A stretch of 64,000 bases of DNA from Lithobates sylvaticus (lineage: Eukaryota; Chordata; Amphibia; Anura; Ranidae). Below the pieces are notes generated by a model. It was not told the DNA's origin. It did no database searches and saw only the letters and a list, made by a program, of their open reading frames with translations. The translations under genes and the position numbers were made by a program. The stretch is taken from assembly GCA_028564925.1 (NCBI GenBank), contig CM053033.1:209464678-209528677 (forward strand). Direction: 5' to 3'. Below are positions 1 to 10,730 of the stretch, one piece after another. The stretch's first letter is position 1, and every line of letters begins with the position of its first letter.

Positions 1-532
1 ATGGCATTTTTATTTTTTATTTTTTTATTAGTAATGGCGGCGATCTGCGATTTTTATTGGGACTGCGACATTATGGCGGACACATCGGACACTTTTGACA
101 CATTTTTGGGACCATTGGCATTTACACAGCGATCAGTGCTATACAAATGCACTGATTACTGTAAAAATGTCACTGGCACGGAAGAGGTTAACCCCTAGGA
201 GGCGATGAAGGGGTTAATTGTGTTCCCTCTCTGTGTTCTAACTGAAGGGGGAGGGGACTGTGCAGAGGAGATGACAGATCGCTGTTCATACTTTGTATGA
301 ACAGACGATCAGTCTCTTCTCTTCTGTGTTTACACAGATCCCAGTTCTCGGTGTGTAACCAGTGATCGCGGGAGCCCGGTGGTGATTGCGACCGCCGGGC
401 CCTCGCATCGGCTCCGGAGGCAAGCAGCGGGCGCGCACGCCCCTAGTGGCCACAGGGCGAAGCGACATTAAATAACGTCGTTTCGCCCAGCCGTGCCATT
501 CTGCCGCAGTAAAACTGGTCAGCAAGTGATTA
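1..532. repeat. TTAA-type dispersed repeat, cut by window start
   Basis: Same family as 4009-4923 and 56725-57453: it shares the 'actagtaatggcggcgat' region, the block on a 'cagcgatcagtgctata' theme, the 'gttaacccc' block, a hairpin around the 'gttcatactttgtatgaac' stretch and a GC-rich end. It finishes in 'gcaagtgattaa', a worn form of the family end 'gcaagtggttaa'. The inner end lies outside the window. The short reading frames here are shadows. Confidence 0.7.
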
Positions 533-654
533 ATCTTGGTGTTGAAACACTTGATAAACTTTATCTGAAGATTTTCAATTAATTATAATTTTTTTCACAT
601 GGATTTTTTCATATTATATATTGTCATAATTTATTGTTTGTTTTTGTCATTTAT

Positions 655-733
655 ATTTTACAATTAGCGCGGCTCGTTTGCTGCTTTATTATTTTAAAGG
701 GTGCCTTGACTGAAAAAAGGTTGAGAAACACTG
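655..733 (-). mobile_element. hAT-like terminal fragment
   Basis: Read on the minus strand this begins CAGTGTTTCTCAACC and runs into 'ttttttcagtcaaggcaccc', a terminal inverted repeat typical of vertebrate hAT elements. A relative starts at 11485. The other end was not found; the TTAA repeat before it may have inserted into the same element. Confidence 0.5.
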
Positions 734-1150
734 CTCTAGGTTATTACACTGAGAGGTCCCTATCAATAATAACATTTTGAATTTTCACAGATACTCTCTT
801 TAAACTATAATATAAAATACCTGTAATCTTATCTTTATATTAAACTTCCATCATTCCCTTTACGAAGCTTAAATTTCAGATCAGACTGATACTGTGAGCG
901 AGCAGGTGGAGAGCGGGAGTGATTAAGAGAATTTCCTATTTGCGCTGCTTCATATCACCAGCTCTAAGCGCACACTGGGGATGAGTGCAGGAAGTGTTTA
1001 GAGCAGCTTAAAGTAAAGTTATAACACATTCTAAATTATATAAAAAACATTGCAAAGCTGCAGAGATCACAAGTTATCTATGTATACAACTATTATTTTT
1101 AAGATACTCTTCCTTGATCCCAGGGGGGTCCCTCATCCTGAAAGCATGCC
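734..1150. other. Unassigned AT-rich stretch
   Basis: No reading frame, inverted repeat or repeat family recognised. Base composition is AT-rich in the first half and mixed around 890-1010. Confidence 0.4.
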
Positions 1151-1151
1151 T

Positions 1152-1440
1152 AAAGGAGAAGTAGGGTAAAAGCTTTTTTGGCCCTACTTCTCCTTTGGAT
1201 TGAGCTGCACTCCTGTGACCAATTTTCAGCCAACAGTGGGTTAAAGCCCTCTGTCAGCTGACATCACTCAGCCTATCAGCTTCGCTGCTGGGAGACAGAG
1301 TCAGCTGCTCCCTCCCCTCCCCAGCCCAGCACTCCACTGAGCACTGGAGGGGCAGAGCAGTCAGCCGGTGACTGACAGTCACATTTCTCTGCTCAGACCG
1401 GAGGGGAGAACTGAGCGATCGGCGATGTTTAATTACTCAA
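1152..1440. repeat. Hairpin-headed dispersed repeat
   Basis: A perfect 15-bp inverted repeat (1152-1166 and 1182-1196, 'aaaggagaagtaggg' and its complement) makes a hairpin with a 15-nt loop. It is followed by a GC-rich block with 'tgacatcactcagcc' and a second short dyad near 1320-1350. This resembles non-autonomous frog repeats I have seen, but I cannot name the family and the right edge is approximate. Confidence 0.45.
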
Positions 1441-1809
1441 TTCTAAGTGCAGAGGTCAGGGGGTGGTACAGCTGAATCCACACAGATGAGTATAAAGTTT
1501 TTTTTTAATATACCCCATACTTCTCTCATAAACTGTGACCTTGACCTCACATACAACTCAAAACTCTCCAATAAACAAGTTAGGGGGAAAGCAGCTGAAA
1601 AGAGAGTCGTGGCTGACTTTTTAATTCTTCCATGTCTACCAGATCTGAAGATGTTTCCAAGAACCGTCTCATGCCCACCAAGCTTGCCTGTAACCATAGT
1701 TATATGATAATGTAAATTATCTTAAAGTGTATCTAAACTCAAAACATTAATTTTATCTTAGTTTTGGGTAGAGTGGAAAACGGTTAGAACTTCTGCTGGG
1801 TTTTTTATT
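1441..1809. other. Unassigned stretch
   Basis: Short overlapping frames on both strands (84-86 codons) share no recognisable domain and look like chance. A poly-T run lies at 1500-1506. Confidence 0.35.
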
Positions 1810-2360
1810 ACTGAGGGAAGTGGAAAGTGAAAAAATAGCTCTGGATCAATAAGGTTATCTTATTGTTATTGCTATCTTAAAGTATTGACTAATGTAAATA
1901 ATCTGGTTCGGCTTCTACACCCCAGAGGATCTCCACAATCTCCTGAGATTGTATTTGAATGCAATGAAAGTAAAAACTGAAAAGCCACACCACTGTAAAG
2001 ATTGAACTTTAAAAAAAAAATAAAAGCGAGGGGGACAATCTAAAAAGAATCCAATGCATATCCAAGCCCCCCTTTATTAGGGCTGCCAAACCAGCTGCTG
2101 AAAATGCCTGTGCTTGTAACTACCCTGGAAGTAAAAACTTTAAAGGTCCAGTTCACTTCTAGTCTATGCACATTGTTTTCAATCAAGCCCTGTTGAAGGG
2201 GGAATTTTTGGACCCCCAAAACTGGTTGGCTACTTGGATTGTCCCTCTGACTTTAATTAGAATAACGTTGCACCTGGACCTCTTAGTGGTGTGGTGCTTC
2301 CATTTCCATTTAGGTTTTTATTGCTGACTGTTTTCCTGCTGGAAGATTCATATTCTCTAT
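1810..2360 (+). repeat. Dispersed repeat, copy 1 (blocks A and B)
   Basis: Block A (about 1810-1935, with 'ggaagtggaaagtg' and 'accccagagga') and block B (about 2085-2345, with 'aaccagctgctga', 'cctgtgcttgtaa' and 'ttggacccc') recur at 29130-29490. There block A is inverted relative to B. Family unknown; no target duplication found. Confidence 0.5.
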
Positions 2361-3409
2361 TTGGTCCAGTGAGCATTGACTCTGGGAAAAAAAAGTAATG
2401 GTAAAATCCAAAGTTTTGAGTTGTTACTAGAACGTGAATAGAGGGAAAATCTTCCAATAGGGGCTTGTTTTAGTGACAGCTTTTCAAATAAAAGCAATCC
2501 TTTCATTTTAGAAAGAATTCCACTCACTTCCTGTCATGCCTATAGGACAGGAGGTAAATAGAGATCTTCCCAATGGGCATAGATAACACAATAAAAACAT
2601 GATAGGGAGTTTAAAGAAGAATTTTAGACATGGTATATGTTTATACTTTTATGTTTTTAATGAATGCAAAACATTCTATAATTGGTCGAGTTGGAGAGAA
2701 TGACGTGACCACCCCACTTCTTCTCTACCTCGCCCAATAAGAGAAATCTTTGCATTCATTCAGAAAATTGAAGTATTCTCTGAATCAATCCCATGGGGAG
2801 CGGCCAACCTCCTGTATTCACAATGCATCAGGCCAGTCGCTTGGCACGGGACACGGAAGCTAGTGGAGATCGCTGGAGTAGCAGTGTCTACTTCAGTGCT
2901 TTTCATTTTCCAGGAAACCTGCCAATTAGGATAACATATACTTTCCAAGCTGTATACTATGCGTGGAATTCCTCTTTAATTCCCTATTCCATCAAAAATG
3001 AAAAGATAAAGAAGGAGATTTCATAGCTTTGTGTAAGCTCAAAGTTGCTGCTTGGAACTTACAAAGAACTCCATCTATTCAGTCCTGGCAGTTGAATAGA
3101 ATGACGGCAAAGGCTGGGTTAATTTTAAGAACTGTGTAACATCTTCAGCACTTGGAATGTACATGTTCTTGGGACCATGTCACTATCACATCCCAGCTTC
3201 CAGCTGTCGATCTCTAGGCCAGATGGACAAGGAGTTGCTCCCCAGCGGTTGGAAATGCTGCAGAATGTAAATTGACAGCAAGTGAGCAATGTCACGCTCA
3301 TCCAGATGGTGGGGAAGGGATGCATGGAAACAGGTAAGCATTTCTCCTACCATGTTTACCCCTGTATGGTGATCCTTTTCACTGGCCAGAATTGCTAGTT
3401 TGACGTGAT
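2361..3409. other. Unassigned stretch with a small palindrome
   Basis: Positions 2659-2760 are bounded by a perfect 12-bp inverted repeat ('aatgaatgcaaa' and 'tttgcattcatt'), so a 102-bp MITE-like unit is possible. The rest holds frames of 60-77 codons without recognisable features. Confidence 0.35.
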
Positions 3410-3690
3410 TAGGGATGAGCTTGCATTTTTTTGGGAACTAGGTTTGGGTCCAAACCCGGAAGTCAGCTGTCATTCCTGGTCCAGTGAGTTGCAGGTGGGG
3501 GATTCCCTGCCCCACAGCTGAACTTACAAAGGCCACGTTAGGTCAATGATGTCATGAGCATCCATGGCCCTTTGGAACATCAGCTGTGGGGTGCGGAGTC
3601 CCCCACCCACAGCTTATTAGATCAGGAATGACAACTGACTTCCAAGTTTGGAACCAAACCCAGTTTTGAACAAATGCAAGCTCATCCTTA
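3410..3690. mobile_element. hAT-like palindromic MITE
   Basis: Long imperfect terminal inverted repeats: 'tagggatgagcttgcatt' at the left and its near complement ending at 3690. The two halves mirror each other for about 70 bp around a short unique centre. The TAGGGATGAGC end also occurs on the hAT element at 23613-24708. No clean 8-bp target duplication is left, suggesting an older copy. Confidence 0.6.
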
Positions 3691-3792
3691 GACACTGCCC
3701 ATGATGTGATTAAATGGTTAGCTTTGCTGCCTGTGTTATAGAGTATGGCTTTTCTTCAACAATTGAGATTAAAAAAAAAAAACACTGCCGAT

Positions 3793-5164
3793 TAACCACT
3801 TACAGACCAGAAGATTTTCCCCCTTAATAAGCAGGCCATTTTTTGCGATACAGCACTGCGTCGCTTTAATTGACAATTGTGTGGTCGTACGACGCTGTAC
3901 CCAAACAAAATTGACTTTCTTTTTTTCCCACAAATAGAGCTTTGTTTTGGTGGTATTTGATCACCTCTGCGTTTTTTTTTTTAGCTATAATCAAAAAAAG
4001 AGCGACAATTAACCACTTGCCTACCAGGCACGAACACCCCCTTCCTGACCAAGCCATTTTTCAGCTTTCAGCGCTGTCGCATTTTGAATGACAATTGCAC
4101 GGTCATGCAAAGATGTACCCAAATACATTTTTTATCATTTTTTCCCCACAAATAGAGCTTTCTTTTGGTGGTATTTGATCACCTCTGCAGTTTTTTTTTT
4201 TCTTGCGCTATAAACAAAAGAAGAGGGACAAGTTTGAAAAAAACGCAATATTTTTTACTTTTTACTATGATAAATATCCAATTTTTTTTTTTTACAACAA
4301 ATTCTTTCCTCAGTTTAGGCTGATACGTATTCTTCTACATATTTTTGGTAAAAAAAAATCGCAATAAGCGTATATTGATTGGTTTGCGCAAAAGTTATAG
4401 CGTCTACAAAATAGGGGATAGATTTATAACATTTTTATTATTATTTTTTTCTTACTAGTAATGGCGGCGATCTGCGATCTGCGATTTTTATCGTGACACA
4501 TTTTTGGGACCATTCACAATTATACAGCGATCCGTGCTATAAAAATGCATTGATTACTGTATAAATGGGACTGGCAGGGAAGGGGTTGACACTTGGGGGT
4601 GATCAAGGAGTTAATATGTTCCCCATGGGAGTGATTCTAACTGTGGGGGGAGGGGACTGACTGGGGGAGGAGACCGATCGGTGTCCCTATGTACAAGGGA
4701 CACACCATCGGTCTCCTCTCCTCTGTTTACACACGCAGATCCACATCCTGCTCAGTTACTGGGCAATCGCGGGTGCCCGGCGAACATCGCGGCCTCCGGG
4801 CACGCGCATCGGGTCCCCAGCACGCCCCCTAGTGGCTGCAAAGGAAATGCCATCATATGCCCGGAACAACAGATGTTTCTTGCCACTGTCATATGACTGT
4901 GGGCGGTCAGAAAGAGGTTAAAAAATTTGCTATAATAAATATCCCCAAAAAATGACCAAAATAAATTATCAGTTTAGGCCAATAAACTACTACACTTCTG
5001 GTGGTGTACACAGTACACAATAAAGTGCAGCCGTAGTACAGTTGCTAATACAGTGCATGTGGTGTACACAGTTTCTAATACAGTGAATAGGATTTGGGTA
5101 GTGAAAAACCGAATACAGGCACCACATCCCTAGAAATAGAGAATTTCAAGGATACCGGAAGTGG
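3793..5164. repeat. TTAA-type repeat interrupted by another copy of its own family
   Basis: The left part (3793-4008) begins 'ttaaccacttacagacc' and reads up to 'gagcgacaat'. The sequence then jumps to the start of a second copy and resumes at about 4920 with 'aaaatttgctataataaata', the next part of the same family order. TTAA lies at both junctions. The right end after about 4980 is uncertain. Confidence 0.6.
4009..4923. repeat. Nested TTAA-type dispersed repeat (about 0.9 kb)
   Basis: Begins 'taaccacttgcctacc' and ends 'cagaaagaggttaa'. It contains the family landmarks in order: 'ggtggtatttgatcacctc', 'aagcgtatattgattgg', 'ttatagcgtctacaaaat', 'tactagtaatggcggcg' and the GC-rich tail. TTAA flanks suggest a Kolobok- or piggyBac-type transposition history, which is an inference from the target site alone. 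No transposase is present, so it is non-autonomous. Confidence 0.65.
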
Positions 5165-5345
5165 GACTTCAATTAAATAAACAATTTTTTTGTTTTTTAA
5201 AAAATATATAAATTTTATTGGATTAACAATATGTTTTAAAAAAAAATACATTCAATAATCAATTGTATAAATTTCATACACGATTGCAGCCACTTGTTCT
5301 CAACATGTTTTGCTCTAAAGGAGCTTCTTCAGGAGTTTTTATAGT
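5165..5345 (-). mobile_element. Penelope-like fragment with hammerhead-like motif
   Basis: On the minus strand the stretch at 5301-5333 reads CCTGAAGAAGCTC, a short loop, GAGC, then AAAACATG. This is the CTGAnGAAG...GAAAC pattern seen in both larger PLE insertions of this window (21241-21296 and 54886-54926). The AT-rich sequence downstream on the minus strand resembles PLE terminal regions. Assignment depends on the motif only. Confidence 0.4.
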
Positions 5346-5399
5346 GCTGCATGAAGTTTAATACTGCAAAGAGAATACATGATATTAATCATATCATAG

Positions 5400-5656
5400 A
5401 CATGATTATGGGGGATGGGCTCATTGGGCCAACACAGAGATCGCTGTTGCTGATCACTAGGAACAGCAGATCTCCATGTTGTCCCCTGTCAGAATGGTGA
5501 TTCGCCTTGTTTACATAGGCAGATCCCCGTTCTCCGCCGGACCCGCACGCTTGCCCACAGTATTTATTGCATGAAGCGACGTACAGGTACGTCATTTTGC
5601 ACAATAGAGCCGACCTGCCGCAGTATATGTACTGTGGCTGGTCGGCAAGTGGTTAA
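5400..5656. repeat. TTAA-type repeat, terminal fragment
   Basis: Diverged GC-rich end of the same family as 4009-4923, finishing in 'ggtcggcaagtggttaa'. It lies directly after the PLE fragment. Confidence 0.55.
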
Positions 5657-5850
5657 TGAAAATGCAGAGAGAAGGAGGTGTTCTGTAATCTTAACATACT
5701 TTCTGCCCTTGGGTGACAACGCCACTTCTCCAATGATGTATGGTGATAAAGCATGATGAAAATTGTCAACCTATCATAGGATGTATGTTACTGAAAAGAT
5801 CGCCAGGTGAAAATACCCTACAAAAATAAAACAAATACAACAACCACTTC

Positions 5851-6270
5851 TAATGCCCCGTACACACGGTCGGAAATTCCGACCACAAAATCCGTCTGAT
5901 TTTTTCCGACGGATTTTGTCCGACACTGGTATTGCATACACACGGTCGGACAAAGTTGTCGGAAAATCCGATCATCCTGAACGTGGTGACGTTCGTTGCG
6001 TACGACAGGACTACGTAGAGGCTAGTAGCCAATAGCTTTGGTCTTGTAATGTGATCTGAGCATGCGTGGAACTTTGTCCGTCGGAATTCGCTACACACGA
6101 TCAGAAAAAAAGTCCGATAGGACTTTGTTGTAGGAAAATTTGAGAGCAGGATCTCAAACTTTTTCCGTTGGAAAAAGTCCGATGGAGCCCACACACGGTC
6201 GGAATTTCCGACAACATGGTCCGATAGGACATTTTCCGTCGGAAAATCCGACCGTGTGTACGGGGCATTA
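5851..6270 (+). mobile_element. Harbinger-like MITE, 'gtacacacggtcgg' family
   Basis: A 420-bp element with inverted ends TAATGCCCCGTACACACGG and its complement. Sub-terminal 'ttccgacggattttgtcc'-type repeats give many self-complementary segments. The centre has the family block 'agtagccaatagctttgg' and 'ctgagcatgcgtgg'. The long minus-strand frame over it is read-through of the inverted repeats, not a gene. Other copies show a TAA duplication, hence PIF/Harbinger-like. Confidence 0.7.
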
Positions 6271-6971
6271 GGATTGGTAAACTGATATGTATTACATTTT
6301 TGTTCTTCAGCTGAAACATACTTCAGGTTTATTTGGGGACATGGGGTGATGTGGATAGTTCTAAGCACTCTGCCAAGCACTGTTTGATAAGTAGATGCTG
6401 TATAAAGATGGAAAATAAGTAAACAGAAGGCATACTACTTCTTTCTAAGCCCCTAAACACACAGGCTTAGTTGAAACTTAGTCTGTAAACACTAGCTCGA
6501 AGAGTATCAGATTCAGCATTTGTTCATATACGAAGTATTTAACAAACCTCTGGCAGTTTTCACAAAAGTAGTCTCCCTTTACCTGGTCCAGACCCCATAT
6601 GAATTAAAAAAAATGTAAAAAAAAAATCCTCAAAGGACTGCCTTTCACATAATATTTATTATGCCAGCCCCCTTAGTGCCTGTTGTACCACGTACTTGTA
6701 TGAAAAAGTATCCTGATCTCTTTGTTTATGTGAAATCCCTGGTGTTTCTGCTAGTCCCCCTGCTTTCTTATAAAAAACTGACTACACTAGAGATGAGAGC
6801 ACAGCGTGGTCAGTATTCTAGCTGTGCTCAAAACTCAGCCTGCTCTCCTCCAATCATTATACTTGTCCTGATATGCCCCGCTCTGCACAGCCATCCACTG
6901 GGAAGATCAGTGCACTATTGCTTCTCCTCTCTTAGCTCTCTGAGCTCCTTATGCAGCTGAAAACAAAGGTT
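6271..6971. other. Unassigned stretch
   Basis: Contains a 99-codon plus-strand frame (6661-6960) ending in a Ser/Leu-rich run. I see no domain, and the composition fits chance. Nothing else recognised. Confidence 0.35.
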
Positions 6972-6979
6972 ATGTGATC

Positions 6980-7788
6980 TAGACATGTGCAATTAGTTTT
7001 TTTTTTCGTTTTTCTTTTTTTTTCGTTTTTTTCGTTCGTTCGTTTTCGTACGAATGAACGAACCGTTCGAATCGAACGAATCCGAATAACGAATCGTTCG
7101 AATCTTACGAATCAGATTAACGAATCATTCGAATCGAACGAATCCGAAAAACAACGAAAATCCGAAAAAAACTAATTAGAAACAACGAATGTACGAATGA
7201 AGAAAATCCGAAAAACGAAAACAGGAACAACGAAAACTTTTTTTTTTTTTTTTTCGATTCGTAATTTTCCGTGTCTCTTACAATGGCGTTGCTTAACGTG
7301 CTTCGAATGGATTGAACAAAAAAAATTCGTACATTCGTAACTTTTTTTTCCGATTCGTAACTTTTTTTTCGATTCGTAACTTTTTTTTTTTCGATTCGTA
7401 ACTTTTTTTTTCGATTCGTAAATGATTAAAATGTAATAATAGCATACACATTACATAAAATTATGAATTATGCTCCGATTACGAATCTACGAATGTTACG
7501 AATGTACGAATAAATACGAATGCGTCCGAATTTTGAATAAACGAAAATTAAACTAACGAAAAAACGAATCAACGAAAAATTACAAATGTACGAATCGTTA
7601 CGAATACGAACACCGACGACTTACGAATGTACGAATCGTTACGAATACGAACACCGACGACTTACGAATTTACGAATCGTTACGAATCAACGGAAACGAA
7701 AAAAACAAAACGAAAATAAACAAATTTTTTTCAGAAACGAAAAAAACGAAACGAAAATAAACAAATTTTTTTGTTGTGCACATGTCTT
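6980..7788. mobile_element. hAT-like non-autonomous element filled with 'tacgaatcg' repeats
   Basis: Bounded by an 8-bp target duplication 'atgtgatc' (6972-6979 and 7789-7796) and inverted ends TAGACATGTGC / GCACATGTCT. Eight-base duplications are the mark of the hAT superfamily. The interior is almost wholly degenerate repeats on a 'ttcgattcgtaa' / 'tacgaatcg' theme with poly-T runs, so the 118-codon frame at 7586-7942 is a repeat artefact. A relative is at 44419-45341. Confidence 0.75.
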
Positions 7789-7796
7789 ATGTGATC

Positions 7797-8451
7797 ACTT
7801 ATTAAAAAAAAAGGGGAAAAAAGGTATTTATAATGTTTTTATATCTATACACAATAGTTTTGCCTTTCATTTCTATTTTAAACTGAATGGGATGTTTTAC
7901 AAGATGAAGGTTTACATATATTTGAATCACTTTGTATGCTAAAATTGTTCTATTACCATTGTTAATCCATTTATGCTTGCCTAGTTACCAACCATATTGG
8001 GTACCAATATATTAGGTTTGCCTTCACTACCTGGTTTAGTGTCTGTTTCTTTGATATAGCAGTACTATTGGGTAGTAAGTATTACTTTCAGTGAATTCCC
8101 GTGGTATTGTATGTTTGTACACTCAACCTGGTGTGTCAGAGGGGCTGAGGTTCTTGAGAAGGTTAAAGCAAAGAACAGATGACCCATTTTATCCAGTGGC
8201 TCTTATGGGGGTAGTGCTACATAAACAAAAGAGAAGAGGAAGCTACAATGGAAATCTATATGAATCTTTCTGCAACTGAGTGATTGTTAGAGCCATCTAG
8301 ACTGCATCGGATTGATTACATGAGGACATAGACCTTATTCACAACTGAACAATATGAAGCACTCTTCCTGAAGTGCTTCAACACTCAACATTCATAAAAT
8401 AACAACATAAATATATTCACGTATGTCCATTCACACATAAGCTTTATGGCC
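7797..8451. other. Unassigned stretch
   Basis: AT-rich, one 62-codon frame at 8091-8279, nothing recognised. Confidence 0.35.
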
Positions 8452-8640
8452 AGTGGCCAGTTATAGGTGGGGGATAGTGGCCATTTGTTTGTACTGTTGG
8501 AATACTGGTGAGGGGACGCACTTGACACCTTTGCTGCCATTGTGTTATATGCTCGGTGTCCAGTGTACCCCTGTGCCTTTAGTAGTGGTGGGCTCCCTCT
8601 AGGCTCACCTGCCCTCTATACATTATAATGCCTGTGCTTT
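8452..8640 (+). repeat. Local duplication, copy 1
   Basis: Matches 9385-9605 in the same orientation through 'ggccagttataggtg', 'actgttggaatactggtga', 'ggtgtccagtgtaccc' and 'ggctcacctgcc'. The copies differ by small indels and many substitutions, so the duplication or shared insertion is old. Confidence 0.55.
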
Positions 8641-8800
8641 CACCGCTTCGGATGCGTTTTGCGGGCCAATTTAACCCCTTTTCGGCTGCTAGCGAGGGGG
8701 TTAAAACCGCCCCGCTAGCAGCCGAATAGCGCCACTAAAACTACGGTACGGTACGTTTTACCGATGACGCCGGTGGCGGCTCGGTGTGAAAGGGGTCTAA
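8634..8800. mobile_element. Small palindromic MITE
   Basis: Ends 'tgctttcaccgcttcgg' and 'cggtgtgaaagggg' are inverted. An inner dyad ('cggctgctagcgagggggtt' against 'ccgccccgctagcagccg') makes a strong GC-rich hairpin at about 8690-8730. Family not named. Confidence 0.45.
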
Positions 8801-9189
8801 TGCACAATTAAAAAATTGTGGAGAATAATATTTGGCTATGTGTTTTACTTCAAATGACAGTTTGGGAGTAGGCAGTTACATTTTACAATGTAAAATTGAA
8901 AAGGGACACCAATATAGTTGTATCTTTGATCTTAAAAACGACGGGATAATGGTGTTGTGGTAACTTGCCCAAATAAGAAAAAAACATAATAATATTATTC
9001 TTGATATCACTAGAAAAAAAAAATCCTTTGAAAATTTGTCTGCTATAACTCCATCAGTATCACCAGCAAAGCAGCTTCATTATTATCCCATTAAAGAAGA
9101 AGAGAATTGTGCGCTGTATTTGGAGATTTCATAATTTGCCACGTCACGAATGTTAATTCTCCATTATGAATGCTAGTTTACAATACCGA

Positions 9190-9330
9190 CCGCTTCTGGC
9201 TCATCCTTACTTCCGAGCATGCGTGTTTGTATTTCGGACTTTTGTCCGACGGACTTGTGTACACACGCTCAGAAAATCCGACAACAGACATTTGCCGGCA
9301 GAAAATTTTAAAACCTGCCATCCAAAATGT
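9190..9330 (+). mobile_element. Fragment of a 'gtacacacg' type MITE
   Basis: Shares 'gagcatgcgtgtttgta', 'acttttgtccgacgg' and 'gtacacacgctcag' with the element at 30046-30409, but lacks both ends. Confidence 0.5.
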
Positions 9331-9384
9331 GTCCGCAGAAATTCTCTTTGGTTTTGTTTGACATGCATCGCCATTCTATGTGCT

Positions 9385-9605
9385 CCTTGCTGCAAAGGCC
9401 AGTTATAGGTGTGAGCAGTGGTCATTTGCATATACTGTTGGAATACTGGTGAGGGGAGAGGGGATGCACTGGACACCGTAGCTGGACACCGTAGCTGCCA
9501 TTGTGCACATATACTGGGTGTCCAGTGTACCCTTTAAGGAGCGGTGGGCCTGCTCCAGGCTCACCTGCCTTCTGCCTATCCATTAGAATACATGTGCTTC
9601 TACTG
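9385..9605 (+). repeat. Local duplication, copy 2
   Basis: Second copy of 8452-8640. It carries a short internal direct repeat ('tggacaccgtagc' twice) around 9469-9496 that copy 1 lacks. Confidence 0.55.
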
Positions 9606-9789
9606 TGGATGCTCTCAAAATTAGGAGGTTGGACTGCAAATAATACCGGGGTGCAGGGGCGTACCTAGTGCATTTGGCACCAGGGCGGATCCTATATCTG
9701 GCACCCCCCCCCCCACCTTAAAACGTAAAAACATCCCACTGTGCTCCCTGCATACCTCTGCATCCTTAAATATCTCTTTGTCACTACTG

Positions 9790-10380
9790 TGTACATTACA
9801 CACCCCCTGCACCTCTGGACCCCTTTACATTACACAGCACCCTGCACCCCTGGACCCCTTTACATTACACAGCACTCTGGACCCCTTTACATTACACAGC
9901 ACCCTGCACCCCTTTACATTACACAGCACCCTGCACCTCTGGACCCCTTTACATTACACAGCCCTTGCACCTCTGGATCCCTTTACATTACACAGCACCC
10001 TGCACCTCTACACCCCTTTACATTACACAGCACCCTGCACCTCTGGACCCCTTTACATTACACATCACCCTGCACCTCTGGACCCATTTACATTACACAT
10101 CACCCTGCACCTCTGGACCCCTTTACATTACACAGCACCCTGCACCTCTGGACCCCTTTACATTACACAGCACCCTGCACCTCTAGACCCCTTTACATTA
10201 CACAGCACCCTGCACCTCTAGACCCCTTTACATTACACAGCACCCTGCACCTCTAGACCCCTTTACATTACACAGCACCCTGCACCTCTAGACCCCTTTA
10301 CATTACACAGCACCCTGCACCTCTAGACCCCTTTACATTACACAGCACCCTCCACCTCTGGACCCCTTTACATTACACAG
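9790..10380 (+). repeat. Minisatellite, about 35-36 bp unit
   Basis: About 16 units on the pattern 'acagcaccctgcacctctgg' followed by 'acccctttacattac'. Early units are shortened and irregular and later ones almost identical, which suggests growth towards the right end. Confidence 0.85.
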
Positions 10381-10439
10381 CACCCTGCATCTCTGGACAC
10401 CTGTATGTTACACAGACACCCCCCCTAACAGCTCTGGAC

Positions 10440-10730
10440 CCCCTGCATGTTACACAGACCCGCCTACAATACAGACCCCCCCTACAATACAGACCCCCCT
10501 GCAGAACCCCCCTACAGTGCAGACCCCCCCCCCTTCAGTACAGACCCCCCTACAGTGGAGACCCCCCTACAATGCAGAGCCCCCCCTACAGTACAGACCC
10601 CCCCTTCAGTACAGACCCCCTACAGTGGAGACCCCCCTACAATGCAGACCCCCCTACTACAATGCAGACCCCCCCTACAATACAGAGTGCCCCCCCCCTT
10701 CAGTACAGACCCCCCCTACAATCCATAATG
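10440..10730 (+). repeat. Minisatellite, 'cagacccccctacaat' unit
   Basis: C-rich variable repeats of 15-20 bp ('cagacccccctacaatg', 'cagtacagacccccc') directly after the first array, inside the same hAT element. Six C-rich frames on one strand reflect composition only. Confidence 0.8.

Noticed and set aside
5850-6380. 176-codon minus-strand frame
   Set aside because: It spans a Harbinger-like MITE end to end; the sequence is explained by the MITE's inverted repeats.
9741-10256. 171- and 147-codon open frames rich in Pro, Leu, His and Thr
   Set aside because: They are three-frame read-through of the 35-36-bp minisatellite inside a hAT element.
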